This document shows positions 54,467 to 63,892 of a DNA stretch of 64,000 nucleotides, in pieces. Position numbers and translations under genes: made by a program. The number at the start of each line of letters is the position of its first letter. Position 1 is the stretch's first letter. The notes under the pieces were generated by a model. It did not search any database. It saw only the letters and a list, made by a program, of their open reading frames with translations, and was not told the origin of the DNA. Origin of the DNA: Chitinophaga jiangningensis (lineage in GTDB: Bacteria; Bacteroidota; Bacteroidia; Chitinophagales; Chitinophagaceae); NCBI RefSeq assembly GCF_900142605.1, contig NZ_FRBL01000009.1, forward strand, positions 372,001-436,000, written 5' to 3'.

Positions 54467-55939
54467 ATGAAAAGATCCTTAGCTTTTATAATCATTACCT
54501 GCACCATTCTATTCACCAGTCAGTTCATCATAACAGCATTTAAACCAGACAACGTAAGTAAACAACGACCGCTTACCACTAACAGCTGCAACTGCTACGC
54601 CAGCACCCCGCTTTACAACGTTGTCATCAATTTCAACAATAAAGTTCCTGGCGACCTGCCGGCGTTCAATAATCAGTCGCAAGCGGATTGCTTCGCCTGG
54701 CAGGAATTCATTACACTCAACTGGCCCATCGACAGCACCAAATCCTTCGGGGCACCCAGGGATTTTTCGCCCGTAGGCTGGGAAAAATACATGCCGTTAG
54801 AAGTACTGTTTCAGCCAAACGGTGTAAAGCCTTCCCCATGGGGCACGCTGGTATCACCTCAATACGCTGCCAGGTTTAAGACCCAAAACCTGCTGATGAA
54901 TACAAATAATACGAAGCTCTTAACCTTCACTACCAAATTTGCAGTGGACTCTAACTTCCGATTGAGTCCGGACCAGGCAGCACCTTCCGACAAACCTAAC
55001 TGGCTGGGCGCCCAAAACGGTACCAATTTGTGGTATGAGATTAAGCTGAATAAAGACTACTATGATTTCGTTATAAAAAATGGCTACTATAACGCCGTCA
55101 CACAGCACGATTCCGTACAGAACGGCGTCCCGCTTAACTTCCCGCAGGGTCAGTATAACGGCCCAGTAGGCGCCATCGAAATAAAAGCCGCCTGGATGGA
55201 AGTGGACGACCTCAGCTCACCAAAATGGGAACGTTATAAACTATCCAGGGCCACTGTGTACGATTCTGCCACGGGCAAACTAAGGGAAACCAATGTAGCC
55301 CTCGTTGGCCTGCACATCCTGCACAAAACGCAGAACCAGCCCACCTGGGTTTGGGCCACCTTTGAACAGATAGATAATGTACCGGAGAACGGGCAGCCAG
55401 CCCCACCCTATGGTTATAATTTCAACAGCTCCAATTGTACTTCCCGCCAGGTAAGTCTCAATGGCGGCGGCACGGCAACGGTTGGCTGCGCACCTAATAC
55501 CTCCCCGCCATATTATCTGTCGCAGGCCGCACCGGTGCCTATACAGATAACCCGATCAAATGCGATTGACCAGTCGGATGCGGCACCTATCAATGACAGT
55601 ATGCAAAACAATATCAAAAGATTTTATCCGCAGTCGGTGTTTCAGTATTACCAGCTCGTAGATGTGATCTGGTCACAAACCCTGCAACCAGATAAAACGA
55701 AGCCCATCCAGGCACCTTTTCCGCTCAATACCTCCGCCATGCTCAGTGGCGCGCATATCGTAGCTAATACCACCATGGAGAGCTATGTGCAGAATACCCT
55801 CACCTGCTATAGCTGTCATAAATACAGCACTATTGCACCTTTCCCGGGTGACTCTGTAAATAATAATGTTTTTGGAGACTTTAGTTTCGCTATTTCAGCA
55901 GCCCAATACCCAACAGCAAAGGCGAAGAAAAAACGCTGA
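54467..55939 (+). CDS. Exported protein with C-terminal haem-c motif
   Basis: 490 residues from the ATG at 54467, which opens a signal peptide (MKRSLAFIIITCTILF); the frame runs 20 codons higher through the preceding hairpin. The mature part contains 'ADCFAWQEFITLNWP', which I associate with cytochrome-c-like proteins of unknown role, and one haem-binding CYSCH motif (447-451). Thus a single covalent haem, periplasmic or extracellular, is predicted. Partner of the LecA-like protein encoded upstream. Redox role inferred only from the motif. Confidence 0.7.
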   Translation: MKRSLAFIIITCTILFTSQFIITAFKPDNVSKQRPLTTNSCNCYASTPLYNVVINFNNKVPGDLPAFNNQSQADCFAWQEFITLNWPIDSTKSFGAPRDFSPVGWEKYMPLEVLFQPNGVKPSPWGTLVSPQYAARFKTQNLLMNTNNTKLLTFTTKFAVDSNFRLSPDQAAPSDKPNWLGAQNGTNLWYEIKLNKDYYDFVIKNGYYNAVTQHDSVQNGVPLNFPQGQYNGPVGAIEIKAAWMEVDDLSSPKWERYKLSRATVYDSATGKLRETNVALVGLHILHKTQNQPTWVWATFEQIDNVPENGQPAPPYGYNFNSSNCTSRQVSLNGGGTATVGCAPNTSPPYYLSQAAPVPIQITRSNAIDQSDAAPINDSMQNNIKRFYPQSVFQYYQLVDVIWSQTLQPDKTKPIQAPFPLNTSAMLSGAHIVANTTMESYVQNTLTCYSCHKYSTIAPFPGDSVNNNVFGDFSFAISAAQYPTAKAKKKR

Positions 55940-55956
55940 TCAAACCACAGCAACAC

Positions 55957-55993
55957 TAAAAAGCCTTACAGCATTTTGTTGTAAGGCTTTTTA
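55957..55993 (+). terminator. Terminator of the haem-motif gene
   Basis: Stem AAAAAGCCTTACA/TGTAAGGCTTTTT with a short loop and T-run. Confidence 0.88.
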
Positions 55994-56082
55994 TTTGCGG
56001 CATTATTGCAACACGTCATAACTTTTATGTAGTTGGTCAAATGTTCCCCTTCCTGCCCCTGTAATCTCTTTACCTTTTTGCC

Positions 56083-57663
56083 ATGAAACCAGTTCATCTC
56101 CTTTACATACTTGCCGTGGCAAAAGTATTATTGCCCTTTTTCCTGCAGGACTCCCAATGGGAGCCGCACCGGGACGAATTACTCTACCTTGCGGAAGCAA
56201 GACATATGGCCTGGGGCTATATGGAAGCGCCACCCCTGCTCTCCGTTTTCGCCTGGCTCACCAACCTGATGGGCGGCGCCATGTGGGCCATTAAAATCTG
56301 GCCCTCACTGGCCGGTGCACTCACCTACGCCCTTGCCGGCCACCTGGTGTTACATTTTGGTGGTCGCTGGTTTGCCCTGGTGTTGGCCTGGCTGCCATTT
56401 ATAGCAGGCGCCTGGCTAAGAATGCATTTTTTATTCCAGCCGAATTTCCTGGATATTTTTTGGTGGACCGCCATGGCATACGGGTTGATCAGATTTAAAC
56501 AAACAGGGAAACCAATATTTCTCTATATGGCTGGACTTAGTCTGGGCCTGGGCATGCTGAGCAAATACACCATTGTGTTTTATGCTGCCGGCCTGCTGGG
56601 CGGCTTAATACTTACCTGGGACAAGCAGCTGTTATCCAACCGTCATTTCTACCTGGCAGCCGGGCTGGGTTTACTGATTTGCCTGCCGAACCTCTGGTGG
56701 CAGGCTGCTAACGGCTACCCGATTGTGTACCACATGAAAGCGCTGCAGGATGGCCAGCTACAATACCTCAGTCCATGGAGCTTTCTCACGGACCAGCTGC
56801 TCTTCAACCTGGCGGGGTTTTTCATCTGGATCACAGGGTTAATATGGGCTGCCCGCACCCAATCTTACCGGTTTATGGCCTGGGCATTTTTGATAACCAT
56901 TGCCCTTCTGATGATGGGCCACGGTAAGAGCTATTACTCGCAAGGCGCCTATCCGGTGCTGTTTGCACTGGGTGCCACACAGCTGGAAGCCTGGGCAGGC
57001 AAATGGTGGAAGCTGGGAATGGTAGCATTTATACTCTTTATTGGCTACACGGAGTTGCCACTGTTGCTTCCCACCAAACCGCCGGCGCAATTGGCCGCAT
57101 ACTACCAGCACCATAAACTGGCCAGTAAGGTGGGCGTGCTTCAGTGGGAAGATCAACAGGATCATGCGCTGCCACAGGACTTCGCAGACATGCTGGCCTG
57201 GGAGGAAATCACCCAAAAGGTAGCCAAAGCCTACAATACACTGGATAGCTCAGAAAAGGCCGGCACATTACTGTTCTGCGACAACTACGGGCAGGCCGGA
57301 GCAGTCAACTATTATGGCGCTAAATATCACCTGCCGCCCGCTTACAGCGATAATGCCAGCTTTCTGTACTGGATGCCGCCTAATTTCGAGCAGTTCGACA
57401 TCATTCTGCTGGTTACACATGATAAGCAGGAAATGCAATATGGATTTATGAAAGAGTTCAATAGTACACAGTTGGCGGACAGTATAACGAATCCATACGC
57501 ACGGGAGCATGGCTCATTGGTGATATTAATGAAGGGCCCCAGCGAAGCATTTCGGCAAGCCTTCCGCGATAAGATCAACCAGAGCAGGCTAAAAACCACT
57601 GCCGCAGGGGCCACTCAGCTATTAAAGCCCAGTCCGCTGGACGAGGGAGGCACCATGCATTAG
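56083..57663 (+). CDS. ArnT/PMT-like membrane glycosyltransferase (GT39/GT83 type)
   Basis: 526 residues with about ten hydrophobic segments in the first 335 residues and a soluble C-terminal domain. The first luminal/periplasmic loop contains 'EPHRDELLYLAEARHMAWGY', the acidic-motif loop of polyprenyl-phosphate-sugar-dependent transferases; 'NFLDIFWWTAMAYGLIR' and 'GLGMLSKYTIVFYAAG' also fit the family. It would transfer a sugar from a lipid carrier to an envelope acceptor. Donor and acceptor unknown. Confidence 0.88.
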   Translation: MKPVHLLYILAVAKVLLPFFLQDSQWEPHRDELLYLAEARHMAWGYMEAPPLLSVFAWLTNLMGGAMWAIKIWPSLAGALTYALAGHLVLHFGGRWFALVLAWLPFIAGAWLRMHFLFQPNFLDIFWWTAMAYGLIRFKQTGKPIFLYMAGLSLGLGMLSKYTIVFYAAGLLGGLILTWDKQLLSNRHFYLAAGLGLLICLPNLWWQAANGYPIVYHMKALQDGQLQYLSPWSFLTDQLLFNLAGFFIWITGLIWAARTQSYRFMAWAFLITIALLMMGHGKSYYSQGAYPVLFALGATQLEAWAGKWWKLGMVAFILFIGYTELPLLLPTKPPAQLAAYYQHHKLASKVGVLQWEDQQDHALPQDFADMLAWEEITQKVAKAYNTLDSSEKAGTLLFCDNYGQAGAVNYYGAKYHLPPAYSDNASFLYWMPPNFEQFDIILLVTHDKQEMQYGFMKEFNSTQLADSITNPYAREHGSLVILMKGPSEAFRQAFRDKINQSRLKTTAAGATQLLKPSPLDEGGTMH

Positions 57664-57673
57664 CGGCCCCACT

Positions 57674-58651
57674 TTACTGCGGATAAGCATATGTTTCCGC
57701 CACCCATTCAAATGCCTGGTCTTTTTTTCGTGCATGCCCTATGCCTGGCCATGGTAAATGATAGGCAAATATCGGTGTAGCCGATGCCGTTAGTTTGGCC
57801 AATACTTTTTTACGGGTGGCTATGGCCTGGTGAAAATCAGTATCTCCGTTAAAACCCCATTCAGGATGAGGAAATAGCAGCACATCGGAATGTATGAGGT
57901 CCGCAACATGCACGATAGATTGATTACCGGAATAGATGTGGGTGATGGTATGGCCAGGTGTATGCCCCGGTGCGATTTCAAGCCTGATGCAATCGTGCAG
58001 CACCTGCCCGTCATCAAACAGCTGCAGCTTTGGCTTTATGGTAGTAAATATCTGCTGGGTGGCTTTTGTGTAAGTTTTCAGCAGGTCTTTATTTTCAAAA
58101 GTAGACTTACTGAAATCCTGTTCAGCGGCCATCCAGAATTCATGCTCCAGCCTGGATACATAGACGGTAGCATTAGGAAAATTGATTACTCCGTCCGCAT
58201 TTAACAAGCCTCCCACATGATCCGGGTGGCCATGTGATATGATGATAGTGGAGATGTCAGTGGCCGCTATTCCTGCATCCGCCAATGAACTCATCAGCCA
58301 TCCGGAATTTTTGCCGTAGGTACTTCCTACGCCGGTATCAATCAGTATCACCTGATCTTTCTTTTTTACTACCAGTATGTTCAGGCCAAGGTCCATATAG
58401 TCAGTAGGCCTGAAGTTCTTTTTCAGCAGGTCATTCACCTGCGCAGCAGGAACCTCCGGCGCAAAACCGGGATGCACCGGGCTCATATGTACATAGCCGT
58501 CGGTGATGGTGGTTAGTTCCAGGTCGCCCAGCTGAAACCGATGATAAGGACGTGTTAGCGGTGATTTTGTACCCGCCCACAGGCCTTTAAGGGGCAGGGA
58601 AACGCCAACGCCGGCGAGCAGGACATTTCGGATTAAGGATCTTCTATTCAT
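57674..58651 (-). CDS. MBL-fold metallo-hydrolase, probably Tat-exported
   Basis: 325 residues from the ATG at 58651; the N-terminus 'MNRRSLIRNVLLAGVGVSLP' has a twin-arginine-like motif. Metal ligands: 'SHGHPDHVGG' (HxHxDH), the later 'APGHTPGHT' His, 'VHVADLIHSD' Asp and a C-terminal His in 'YHLPWPG'. This layout matches quorum-quenching lactonase-like or class B3-like MBL hydrolases; the substrate cannot be told. Converges with the glycosyltransferase gene, 10 bases apart. Confidence 0.88.
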   Translation of the reverse strand: MNRRSLIRNVLLAGVGVSLPLKGLWAGTKSPLTRPYHRFQLGDLELTTITDGYVHMSPVHPGFAPEVPAAQVNDLLKKNFRPTDYMDLGLNILVVKKKDQVILIDTGVGSTYGKNSGWLMSSLADAGIAATDISTIIISHGHPDHVGGLLNADGVINFPNATVYVSRLEHEFWMAAEQDFSKSTFENKDLLKTYTKATQQIFTTIKPKLQLFDDGQVLHDCIRLEIAPGHTPGHTITHIYSGNQSIVHVADLIHSDVLLFPHPEWGFNGDTDFHQAIATRKKVLAKLTASATPIFAYHLPWPGIGHARKKDQAFEWVAETYAYPQ

Positions 58652-58796
58652 ATGTTGGGTAAATTTCAAGGATTGTTGCAGGGTCGGGCTTTACCCTGTC
58701 GGGGTTTCAAATTAATCTTTTCATGCGGATTGCAGTTAATAATTGGAAATAAATAAGCCGGTAAAGCCTTTTACATATTAGGGAGATGTAAATCCC

Positions 58797-59711
58797 TTAT
58801 TTCTTTAATTGCTGCATTTCCTTTTCAAAATCCCTGATGTGCGAATACGGTTCATTAATGCGACTGTTAGGTTTTAAATAGATGAAATTTGCCCGGTTAT
58901 CCAGGATCACATTAAAATGATTCAGAAGTACGTTGCCAAACAAAGTGGTGGTTTTACGAGGTGCCTGTTTGGTAGGATCGGCGGCATTGGTGACGATATC
59001 TTTAAACACGACCCCTGCAATGGTAGCATCCAGCTGAATTATTTTACGGCCATTCAGGATAGTCAGCTCTTTCAGGTTATTCCAGTTATCTCCCTGACCG
59101 GTGAAGTCCTCCCCCAGCAGCATTGTTCCATCGCGACCAGTATCAAAAAGAAACCACGAGGTATATGTTTTACCATTCTGCTTTATAGTGACCTCAAATT
59201 TAGGCCGGTCCTGTTCAAAGACCACTGGTTGCTTTTGATAGGAGGCTGCGTGGTTCGGCAAAGTATCGCGGATAAGCAGCACTTGCTTATCGTAGTCAAT
59301 TTCAACAATCTTATTACGAAAGAGGTGGTTGCCAATAATTAAATCTTCGCCCGGCTTCATATTACCGGTTTCTACCAACGGCAGGTGGTGGAAGGTCAGG
59401 TTACCAAATGTCAGTTGGTTATCAGTACTTTTCCTTACCTCATTTATACCTTGCGTATTGCTAAGCATCGCCTTTTCATCAAAATTCAGGTGTAATCTTT
59501 CCGATGATGCTTTGTTGACAGCAGCGCCACCAGCTCCCAGATCGAATTGCATGCTTACCGGCATTTCTCCATTTAAGATTCCCTGGATATAAATCCTGGA
59601 CCCTTTCAGGGTAAAGGGAATGGTATCCGTTTGCTGTTTTTGTATTGGCATTTTTTCGATGGACTGCGCCTGCATGGATATAAAAAGTAATAAGCTAAAG
59701 AGCATACTCAT
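58797..59711 (-). CDS. Retropepsin-like aspartyl protease-family protein, exported
   Basis: 304 residues from the ATG at 59711 (signal peptide MSMLFSLLLF...); an ATG at 59735 is possible. Two aspartyl-protease-like motifs occur: 'FDLGAGGAAV' (DLG in place of DTG) in the first domain and 'FDTGRDGTMLL' in the second. Bacteroidota have many such duplicated clan-AA-type proteins whose proteolytic activity is mostly untested. The altered first motif leaves activity open. Confidence 0.75.
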   Translation of the reverse strand: MSMLFSLLLFISMQAQSIEKMPIQKQQTDTIPFTLKGSRIYIQGILNGEMPVSMQFDLGAGGAAVNKASSERLHLNFDEKAMLSNTQGINEVRKSTDNQLTFGNLTFHHLPLVETGNMKPGEDLIIGNHLFRNKIVEIDYDKQVLLIRDTLPNHAASYQKQPVVFEQDRPKFEVTIKQNGKTYTSWFLFDTGRDGTMLLGEDFTGQGDNWNNLKELTILNGRKIIQLDATIAGVVFKDIVTNAADPTKQAPRKTTTLFGNVLLNHFNVILDNRANFIYLKPNSRINEPYSHIRDFEKEMQQLKK

Positions 59712-59959
59712 ATTATTGGGCGTGATAAAGGGCATATGTATCTGGGTTTATGACGGGTTAATGGTAAATAAACACAAGTATAGCCGATGATCAAAACACC
59801 GCCAAAGAGTTGGTAACATATTCATCACATTTATATAATTAATTAAAAATCAATGTTTTAAAAAACCAAATAATAAACCGTTTTATACATTACTTATATC
59901 AACCATATCATCTCTCTATCCATAACCCCATGCATTACGCTCATTTGCAATTAGTTTTA

Positions 59960-59967
59960 TACCTTTG
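59960..59967 (+). promoter_or_regulatory. Candidate -7 box for purK-purE
   Basis: TACCTTTG, 17 bases before the ATG of purK, fits TAnnTTTG; a TTTG at 59944-59947 is closer than the usual spacing. Confidence 0.5.
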
Positions 59968-59984
59968 CAAGCCAATTAAAGATT

Positions 59985-61103
59985 ATGCTTGAAAGTTTGA
60001 AAATAGGAATATTAGGCGGCGGTCAGCTGGGGGCTATGCTCATCAGGCATGCGATCGACCTCGGTGTAAACGTAAAAGTGATTGACAAAGACCCACAGGC
60101 GCCATGTGCCCGCTATACTTCCTCTTTTATCTGCGCCGATCCTACCTCCTACGAGGCGGTGCTGGAATTCGGAAAAGGACTGGACATTATTACCATTGAA
60201 AGGGAAGCTGTAAACATCGCTGCATTGCGTGAACTGGCCAAACAAGGGGTAAAAGTGTTTCCATCACCGGATACCATTGAAACCATCCAGGACAAATATA
60301 CCCAGAAACAATTTCTACAGTCGCATAACATACCAGTAGTGCCAGGCATTGCCATCCAGGGCAAAACCGAACTCTACTCCCTGGAAAGCAAACTGCCGGG
60401 CTGCCTCAAGAAACGCCGTGATGGCTATGATGGCTATGGTGTGATGGTATTAAAAACTAAGGAAGACATCAACGCCGCATTTGACGCACCTTGCGTACTG
60501 GAAGAATTAGTGGATATCAAACACGAAATTGCTGTTATCGTCGCCAGAAATGAGCAAGGCGAAGTAAAATGCTACGACGCAGTAATGATGGCATTTTCCG
60601 AAGATAAATTCATCCTTGATTCACAGATTGCCCCTGCGCAGCTGGACACATCCATCCTGCAGGAAGCCACTAAACTTGCGGAAAAAATCGCCGATGCATT
60701 TCAACTGGTAGGTATCATTGCTGTTGAGATGTTTGTTACCAAAGACAACAAAGTAGTGGTAAATGAACTGGCGCCACGACCACATAACAGCGGTCACCAT
60801 ACGATTGAAGCCAGCATCACTTCCCAATATGAGCAGCTGCTCCGCGCTATTATCGGCCTGCCGCTGGGCGCCACCGACCTGCGTTTCCCTTCCCTAATGA
60901 TGAACATACTGGATAGCACTTACCTGAATACTCACAAAAAGGAAGTACTCACCAGCCTCCTTGCTATTGAAGGCGCACACCTGCACTGGTACGGTAAAAT
61001 CGACCACCGCCCGGGCAGAAAAATTGGTCATATCACCATTGCCGGCGACACCATGGAAAGTATCACCGCCAAAGCAGACACTATTCGCAAAGTTTTAAAT
61101 TAA
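59985..61103 (+). CDS. purK: 5-(carboxyamino)imidazole ribonucleotide synthase
   Basis: ATP-grasp enzyme converting AIR, bicarbonate and ATP to N5-CAIR in purine synthesis. 372 residues: N-terminal '[17 protein letters not shown]', ATP-grasp core with '[16 protein letters not shown]', '[14 protein letters not shown]', '[18 protein letters not shown]' and the metal site '[20 protein letters not shown]'. Directly followed (5 bases) by purE, which uses its product. Confidence 0.96.
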   Translation: MLESLKIGILGGGQLGAMLIRHAIDLGVNVKVIDKDPQAPCARYTSSFICADPTSYEAVLEFGKGLDIITIEREAVNIAALRELAKQGVKVFPSPDTIETIQDKYTQKQFLQSHNIPVVPGIAIQGKTELYSLESKLPGCLKKRRDGYDGYGVMVLKTKEDINAAFDAPCVLEELVDIKHEIAVIVARNEQGEVKCYDAVMMAFSEDKFILDSQIAPAQLDTSILQEATKLAEKIADAFQLVGIIAVEMFVTKDNKVVVNELAPRPHNSGHHTIEASITSQYEQLLRAIIGLPLGATDLRFPSLMMNILDSTYLNTHKKEVLTSLLAIEGAHLHWYGKIDHRPGRKIGHITIAGDTMESITAKADTIRKVLN

Positions 61104-61108
61104 TATAT

Positions 61109-61603
61109 ATGGCACAGGTAGAAGTAGGCATTATTATGGGCAGCAGTTCTGATGCACCTATTATGCGTCAGGCAATTGAAGTCCTGAAAAAATTCGATAT
61201 ACCTTACGAATTTACCGTTGTATCTGCACACCGCACTCCACAGAAAATGTTTGAATACGCGACTGCTGCAGAAGAGCGCGGCCTGAAAATCATCATCGCA
61301 GGAGCCGGCGGTGCCGCACACCTGCCGGGCATGGTGGCAGCCATTACCACGCTGCCGGTAATTGGTGTACCTATTAAATCTTCCAACTCCCTGGATGGCT
61401 GGGATTCCCTGTTGTCCATCGTGCAGATGCCTGGTGGCGTTCCAGTGGCTACCGTAGGTGTAAACGGTGCACAAAACGCCGGTTTACTCGCCGTACAAAT
61501 CCTGGGAACCAGCAACCCTGAACTCAGGAAGAAAATGGCAGCATTCAAACAGGAGAATTTCGAAAAAGTAAACAAGCAAAATGAAACATTAGATCAGTTC
61601 TAA
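61109..61603 (+). CDS. purE: N5-CAIR mutase (class I PurE)
   Basis: Moves the carboxyl group of N5-CAIR to give CAIR. 164 residues with '[15 protein letters not shown]', '[15 protein letters not shown]', '[17 protein letters not shown]' and '[12 protein letters not shown]', all class I PurE marks; the His of 'SAHRTP' and of 'AAHLPG' line the active site. Operon with purK, then a strong terminator. Confidence 0.97.
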   Translation: MAQVEVGIIMGSSSDAPIMRQAIEVLKKFDIPYEFTVVSAHRTPQKMFEYATAAEERGLKIIIAGAGGAAHLPGMVAAITTLPVIGVPIKSSNSLDGWDSLLSIVQMPGGVPVATVGVNGAQNAGLLAVQILGTSNPELRKKMAAFKQENFEKVNKQNETLDQF

Positions 61604-61627
61604 AGTTTCCTTACTGCATCATACTAG

Positions 61628-61658
61628 CCTGCGCCCTTCACCGGCGCAGGTTTTTTTT
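61628..61658 (+). terminator. Terminator of purK-purE
   Basis: Perfect 8-bp stem CCTGCGCC/GGCGCAGG, followed by eight T. Confidence 0.92.
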
Positions 61659-61668
61659 ATGCCATTCG

Positions 61669-62259
61669 CTACGGGCGGTAAATATGCGCCACAATGCCGC
61701 CAGGGAACGATTTCACTTCTGCCAGCTTGAGGTCCACCGGCTGCGGTATTTCCGTGAATATTGGCAGCCCCTTGCCCAGTATCACCGGATGTGTTACGAG
61801 GTGATATTCGTCTATAAGACCCTTCGCAATCAGGCTACGCATAAATCCCGCTCCACCTGCTGCCATAATCGTTTTACCAGGCTGAGATTTGAGTGTCGTG
61901 ATTTCTTGTGTAAGATCGCCGCTGAAAACAGTAGCCGCCGCCCAGGACGCCGCTGCGCGCGACTCCTCCGCCGCCTTCAGCAATGCCGGGTCCATTCCTG
62001 TAAAACCACCGTGGGTAAAAAGACCTTTGGGAATCTCGTTCATAGGACCGGCAAAAGGGCCGGTGGCTGTTGGCCAGTATTTTACCATCGACTCAAACGA
62101 TTTTCTGCCCATAATAATCATCCCGGCATCCTGGTATTGCTGCAGCGCCCAGGCACGGGAAGTTTCATCGGAGGACCTGAAGATCCAGTCAGCCTCCCCA
62201 TTCGGACCGCTTACAAAGCCATCGATGGAGAGCGACATTTTCATGATCAACTTTCTCAT
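61669..62259 (-). CDS. Dihydrofolate reductase-fold (RibD C-terminal-like) reductase
   Basis: 196 residues; 'MKMSLSIDGFVSGPNGEADWIF' at the start, 'GMIIMGRKSFESMVKYWPT', and nucleotide loop 'IMAAGGAGFMRSLIAKGLIDEYHLVTHPVILGKGLPIF'. This is the YyaP/YwjB-like group of RibD_C proteins, NADPH-dependent reductases of unknown substrate. Distinct from the homologue at 46385. Start at 62259 or five codons later. Confidence 0.9.
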   Translation of the reverse strand: MRKLIMKMSLSIDGFVSGPNGEADWIFRSSDETSRAWALQQYQDAGMIIMGRKSFESMVKYWPTATGPFAGPMNEIPKGLFTHGGFTGMDPALLKAAEESRAAASWAAATVFSGDLTQEITTLKSQPGKTIMAAGGAGFMRSLIAKGLIDEYHLVTHPVILGKGLPIFTEIPQPVDLKLAEVKSFPGGIVAHIYRP

Positions 62260-62508
62260 AACTGAAAATTTCTTTTCTCAAATGTACGGTGGCCCTTCCG
62301 GATGCAAGGTGGGGCAAAGTGACAATCCGAGGGGCAATTGCGACTAACACCCGATTCATGCAGTATTTTTCCATTTACCACTTTGTTAACAATAAATAGT
62401 CTACCTTTCATATAATCAAACCCACACAAACACAGATAGCGATTTATTTTTTTCATCTATTCTTCCGGCATATTTGAGATTTATTCCCGCATCTACAAAA
62501 TTTCAAAT

Positions 62509-63261
62509 ATGGTCATTTTTATTTTCTTCGTTGCCATCTGGTACCTGTCGTTATTTTTCCAGACGTTTTTTCAGCACAGATATGCTGCGCACGGCGCCTT
62601 TACGATGAGCAAGGGATGGGAAAAATTCTTTTTCATTCTCACCTATATCACACAGGGCTCCTCCTATATGAGCCCCAGGGCCTATGCTATTATGCACCGA
62701 TTACATCACGCGCACACAGACACCGAACTGGATCCTCATTCACCTTCCAATTCCTCCAATATCTTCAAGATGATGTGGAGTACCAGAACAGCCTACCAGG
62801 GAATTCTGCAAAATAAAACGGAGGTAGACAGCAAATACACGAAGAACGTTCCGTCATGGGCCGGGTTCGACAAATTTGCAAACAGTACTTTTTCGAGACT
62901 AATGTGGGTAGCTGCCTATGTATTGTTTTTCGCGGTATTCGCCACCAGCGCATGGCAGTATTTACTATTGCCGATCGTAGTGTCCATGGGAGCATTTCAT
63001 GGCGCTATTGTAAACTGGTTTGCCCATAAATACGGCTACATCAATTTCAGGTTGAGAAATACGGCGATGAATCTTCTGTTCGTAGATGTATTGATGTTAG
63101 GAGAATCTTATCATAACAACCATCATAAGCATCCTTCTTCCATCAATTTTGGAAAGCGCTGGTTTGAAATTGACCCTTCCTATTATATTATAAAACTGCT
63201 GGCATTTTTGAGAATCATTAAGCTGGTAAATTTACCCAAAACACAGCTGGCAGTAGCTTAG
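62509..63261 (+). CDS. Fatty-acid desaturase, second copy
   Basis: 250 residues, a shorter relative of the desaturase at 31179. The His boxes are 'HRYAAH', 'HRLHHAHTD' and 'HNNHH', between hydrophobic segments ('MVIFIFFVAIWYLSLFFQTF', 'LMWVAAYVLFFAVFATSA'). Likely acts on lipid- or CoA-bound acyl chains; regioselectivity unknown. The upstream spacer has no copy of the palindrome found before the first desaturase. A bidirectional terminator follows. Confidence 0.92.
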   Translation: MVIFIFFVAIWYLSLFFQTFFQHRYAAHGAFTMSKGWEKFFFILTYITQGSSYMSPRAYAIMHRLHHAHTDTELDPHSPSNSSNIFKMMWSTRTAYQGILQNKTEVDSKYTKNVPSWAGFDKFANSTFSRLMWVAAYVLFFAVFATSAWQYLLLPIVVSMGAFHGAIVNWFAHKYGYINFRLRNTAMNLLFVDVLMLGESYHNNHHKHPSSINFGKRWFEIDPSYYIIKLLAFLRIIKLVNLPKTQLAVA

Positions 63262-63285
63262 GAACACTAACATCTGCCTGAATAA

Positions 63286-63346
63286 AAAAACACCTTTCGC
63301 TGCATTGAATGCTTAGCATAAATGTAGCGAAAGGTGTTTTCTTTTG
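63286..63346. terminator. Long bidirectional terminator
   Basis: Stem AAAACACCTTTCGCTGCATT paired with AAATGTAGCGAAAGGTGTTTT (few mismatches) around a 13-16-base loop, with A- and T-runs on either side; serves both convergent genes. Confidence 0.85.
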
Positions 63347-63363
63347 TATAAAAACGGGTGTTA

Positions 63364-63639
63364 TTAATACCTTGGTCTTGGGAAACGCTCGCGGTCTGCT
63401 CTGGGCCTTGCTTCGTTAACCACTATCGCCTTTCTGTCCAAAAACGTTTCATTCAGGTTTCTCATAGCGCGCTCTGCTTCTGCAGCGTCCGGCATGTCAA
63501 TGAAAGCAAAACCTTTGGAACGGCCGGAGTAAGTGTCATAAATTACTTTAGCACTTTGTACCGCACCAAATGGAGCAAACAGTTCAGACAATTGTTGTTC
63601 GGTTGTCTGGTCACTTAAATTACCAACAAAAAGATTCAT
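63364..63639 (-). CDS. RRM-domain RNA-binding protein
   Basis: 91 residues from the ATG at 63639, where the RRM begins; the frame is open 35 codons higher but that stretch is low-complexity leader. RNP2 'LFVGNL', RNP1 'KGFAFIDM' and the pattern 'SELFAPFGAVQSAKVIYD' give one complete RRM, followed by a basic Arg/Pro tail ('RPRADRERFPRPRY'). Such small RRM proteins of Bacteroidota and cyanobacteria bind RNA and are often cold-induced. The ~100-base untranslated leader is consistent with post-transcriptional control. Confidence 0.93.
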   Translation of the reverse strand: MNLFVGNLSDQTTEQQLSELFAPFGAVQSAKVIYDTYSGRSKGFAFIDMPDAAEAERAMRNLNETFLDRKAIVVNEARPRADRERFPRPRY

Positions 63640-63843
63640 AAAAAATAGTTTTAATGTAAATAATAAGGGCAGCTGGAAGAGCGAAGACTGAGTAAGAAAA
63701 GAGGTTATCAAGACTAAATCAGAAGAAGCAGAGGCAGGAGCCAATGGGTAATATGATTAAAGGTAGGTTATTAAAATGAGTAATGAGAATATATTTCTGT
63801 GACGCCCCTGAGCTGGCTACACTGATCCGGAAATATGCGGTAT

Positions 63844-63871
63844 AAAAAAAGCCTTCGACGTGGTCGAAGGC
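63844..63871 (-). terminator. Terminator of the gene at the right edge
   Basis: Perfect 9-bp stem GCCTTCGAC/GTCGAAGGC with three-base loop and a T-run on the minus strand, 21 bases after the stop codon at 63893. Confidence 0.88.
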
Positions 63872-63892
63872 GCTTCTGTCAAAATCGTTTAT

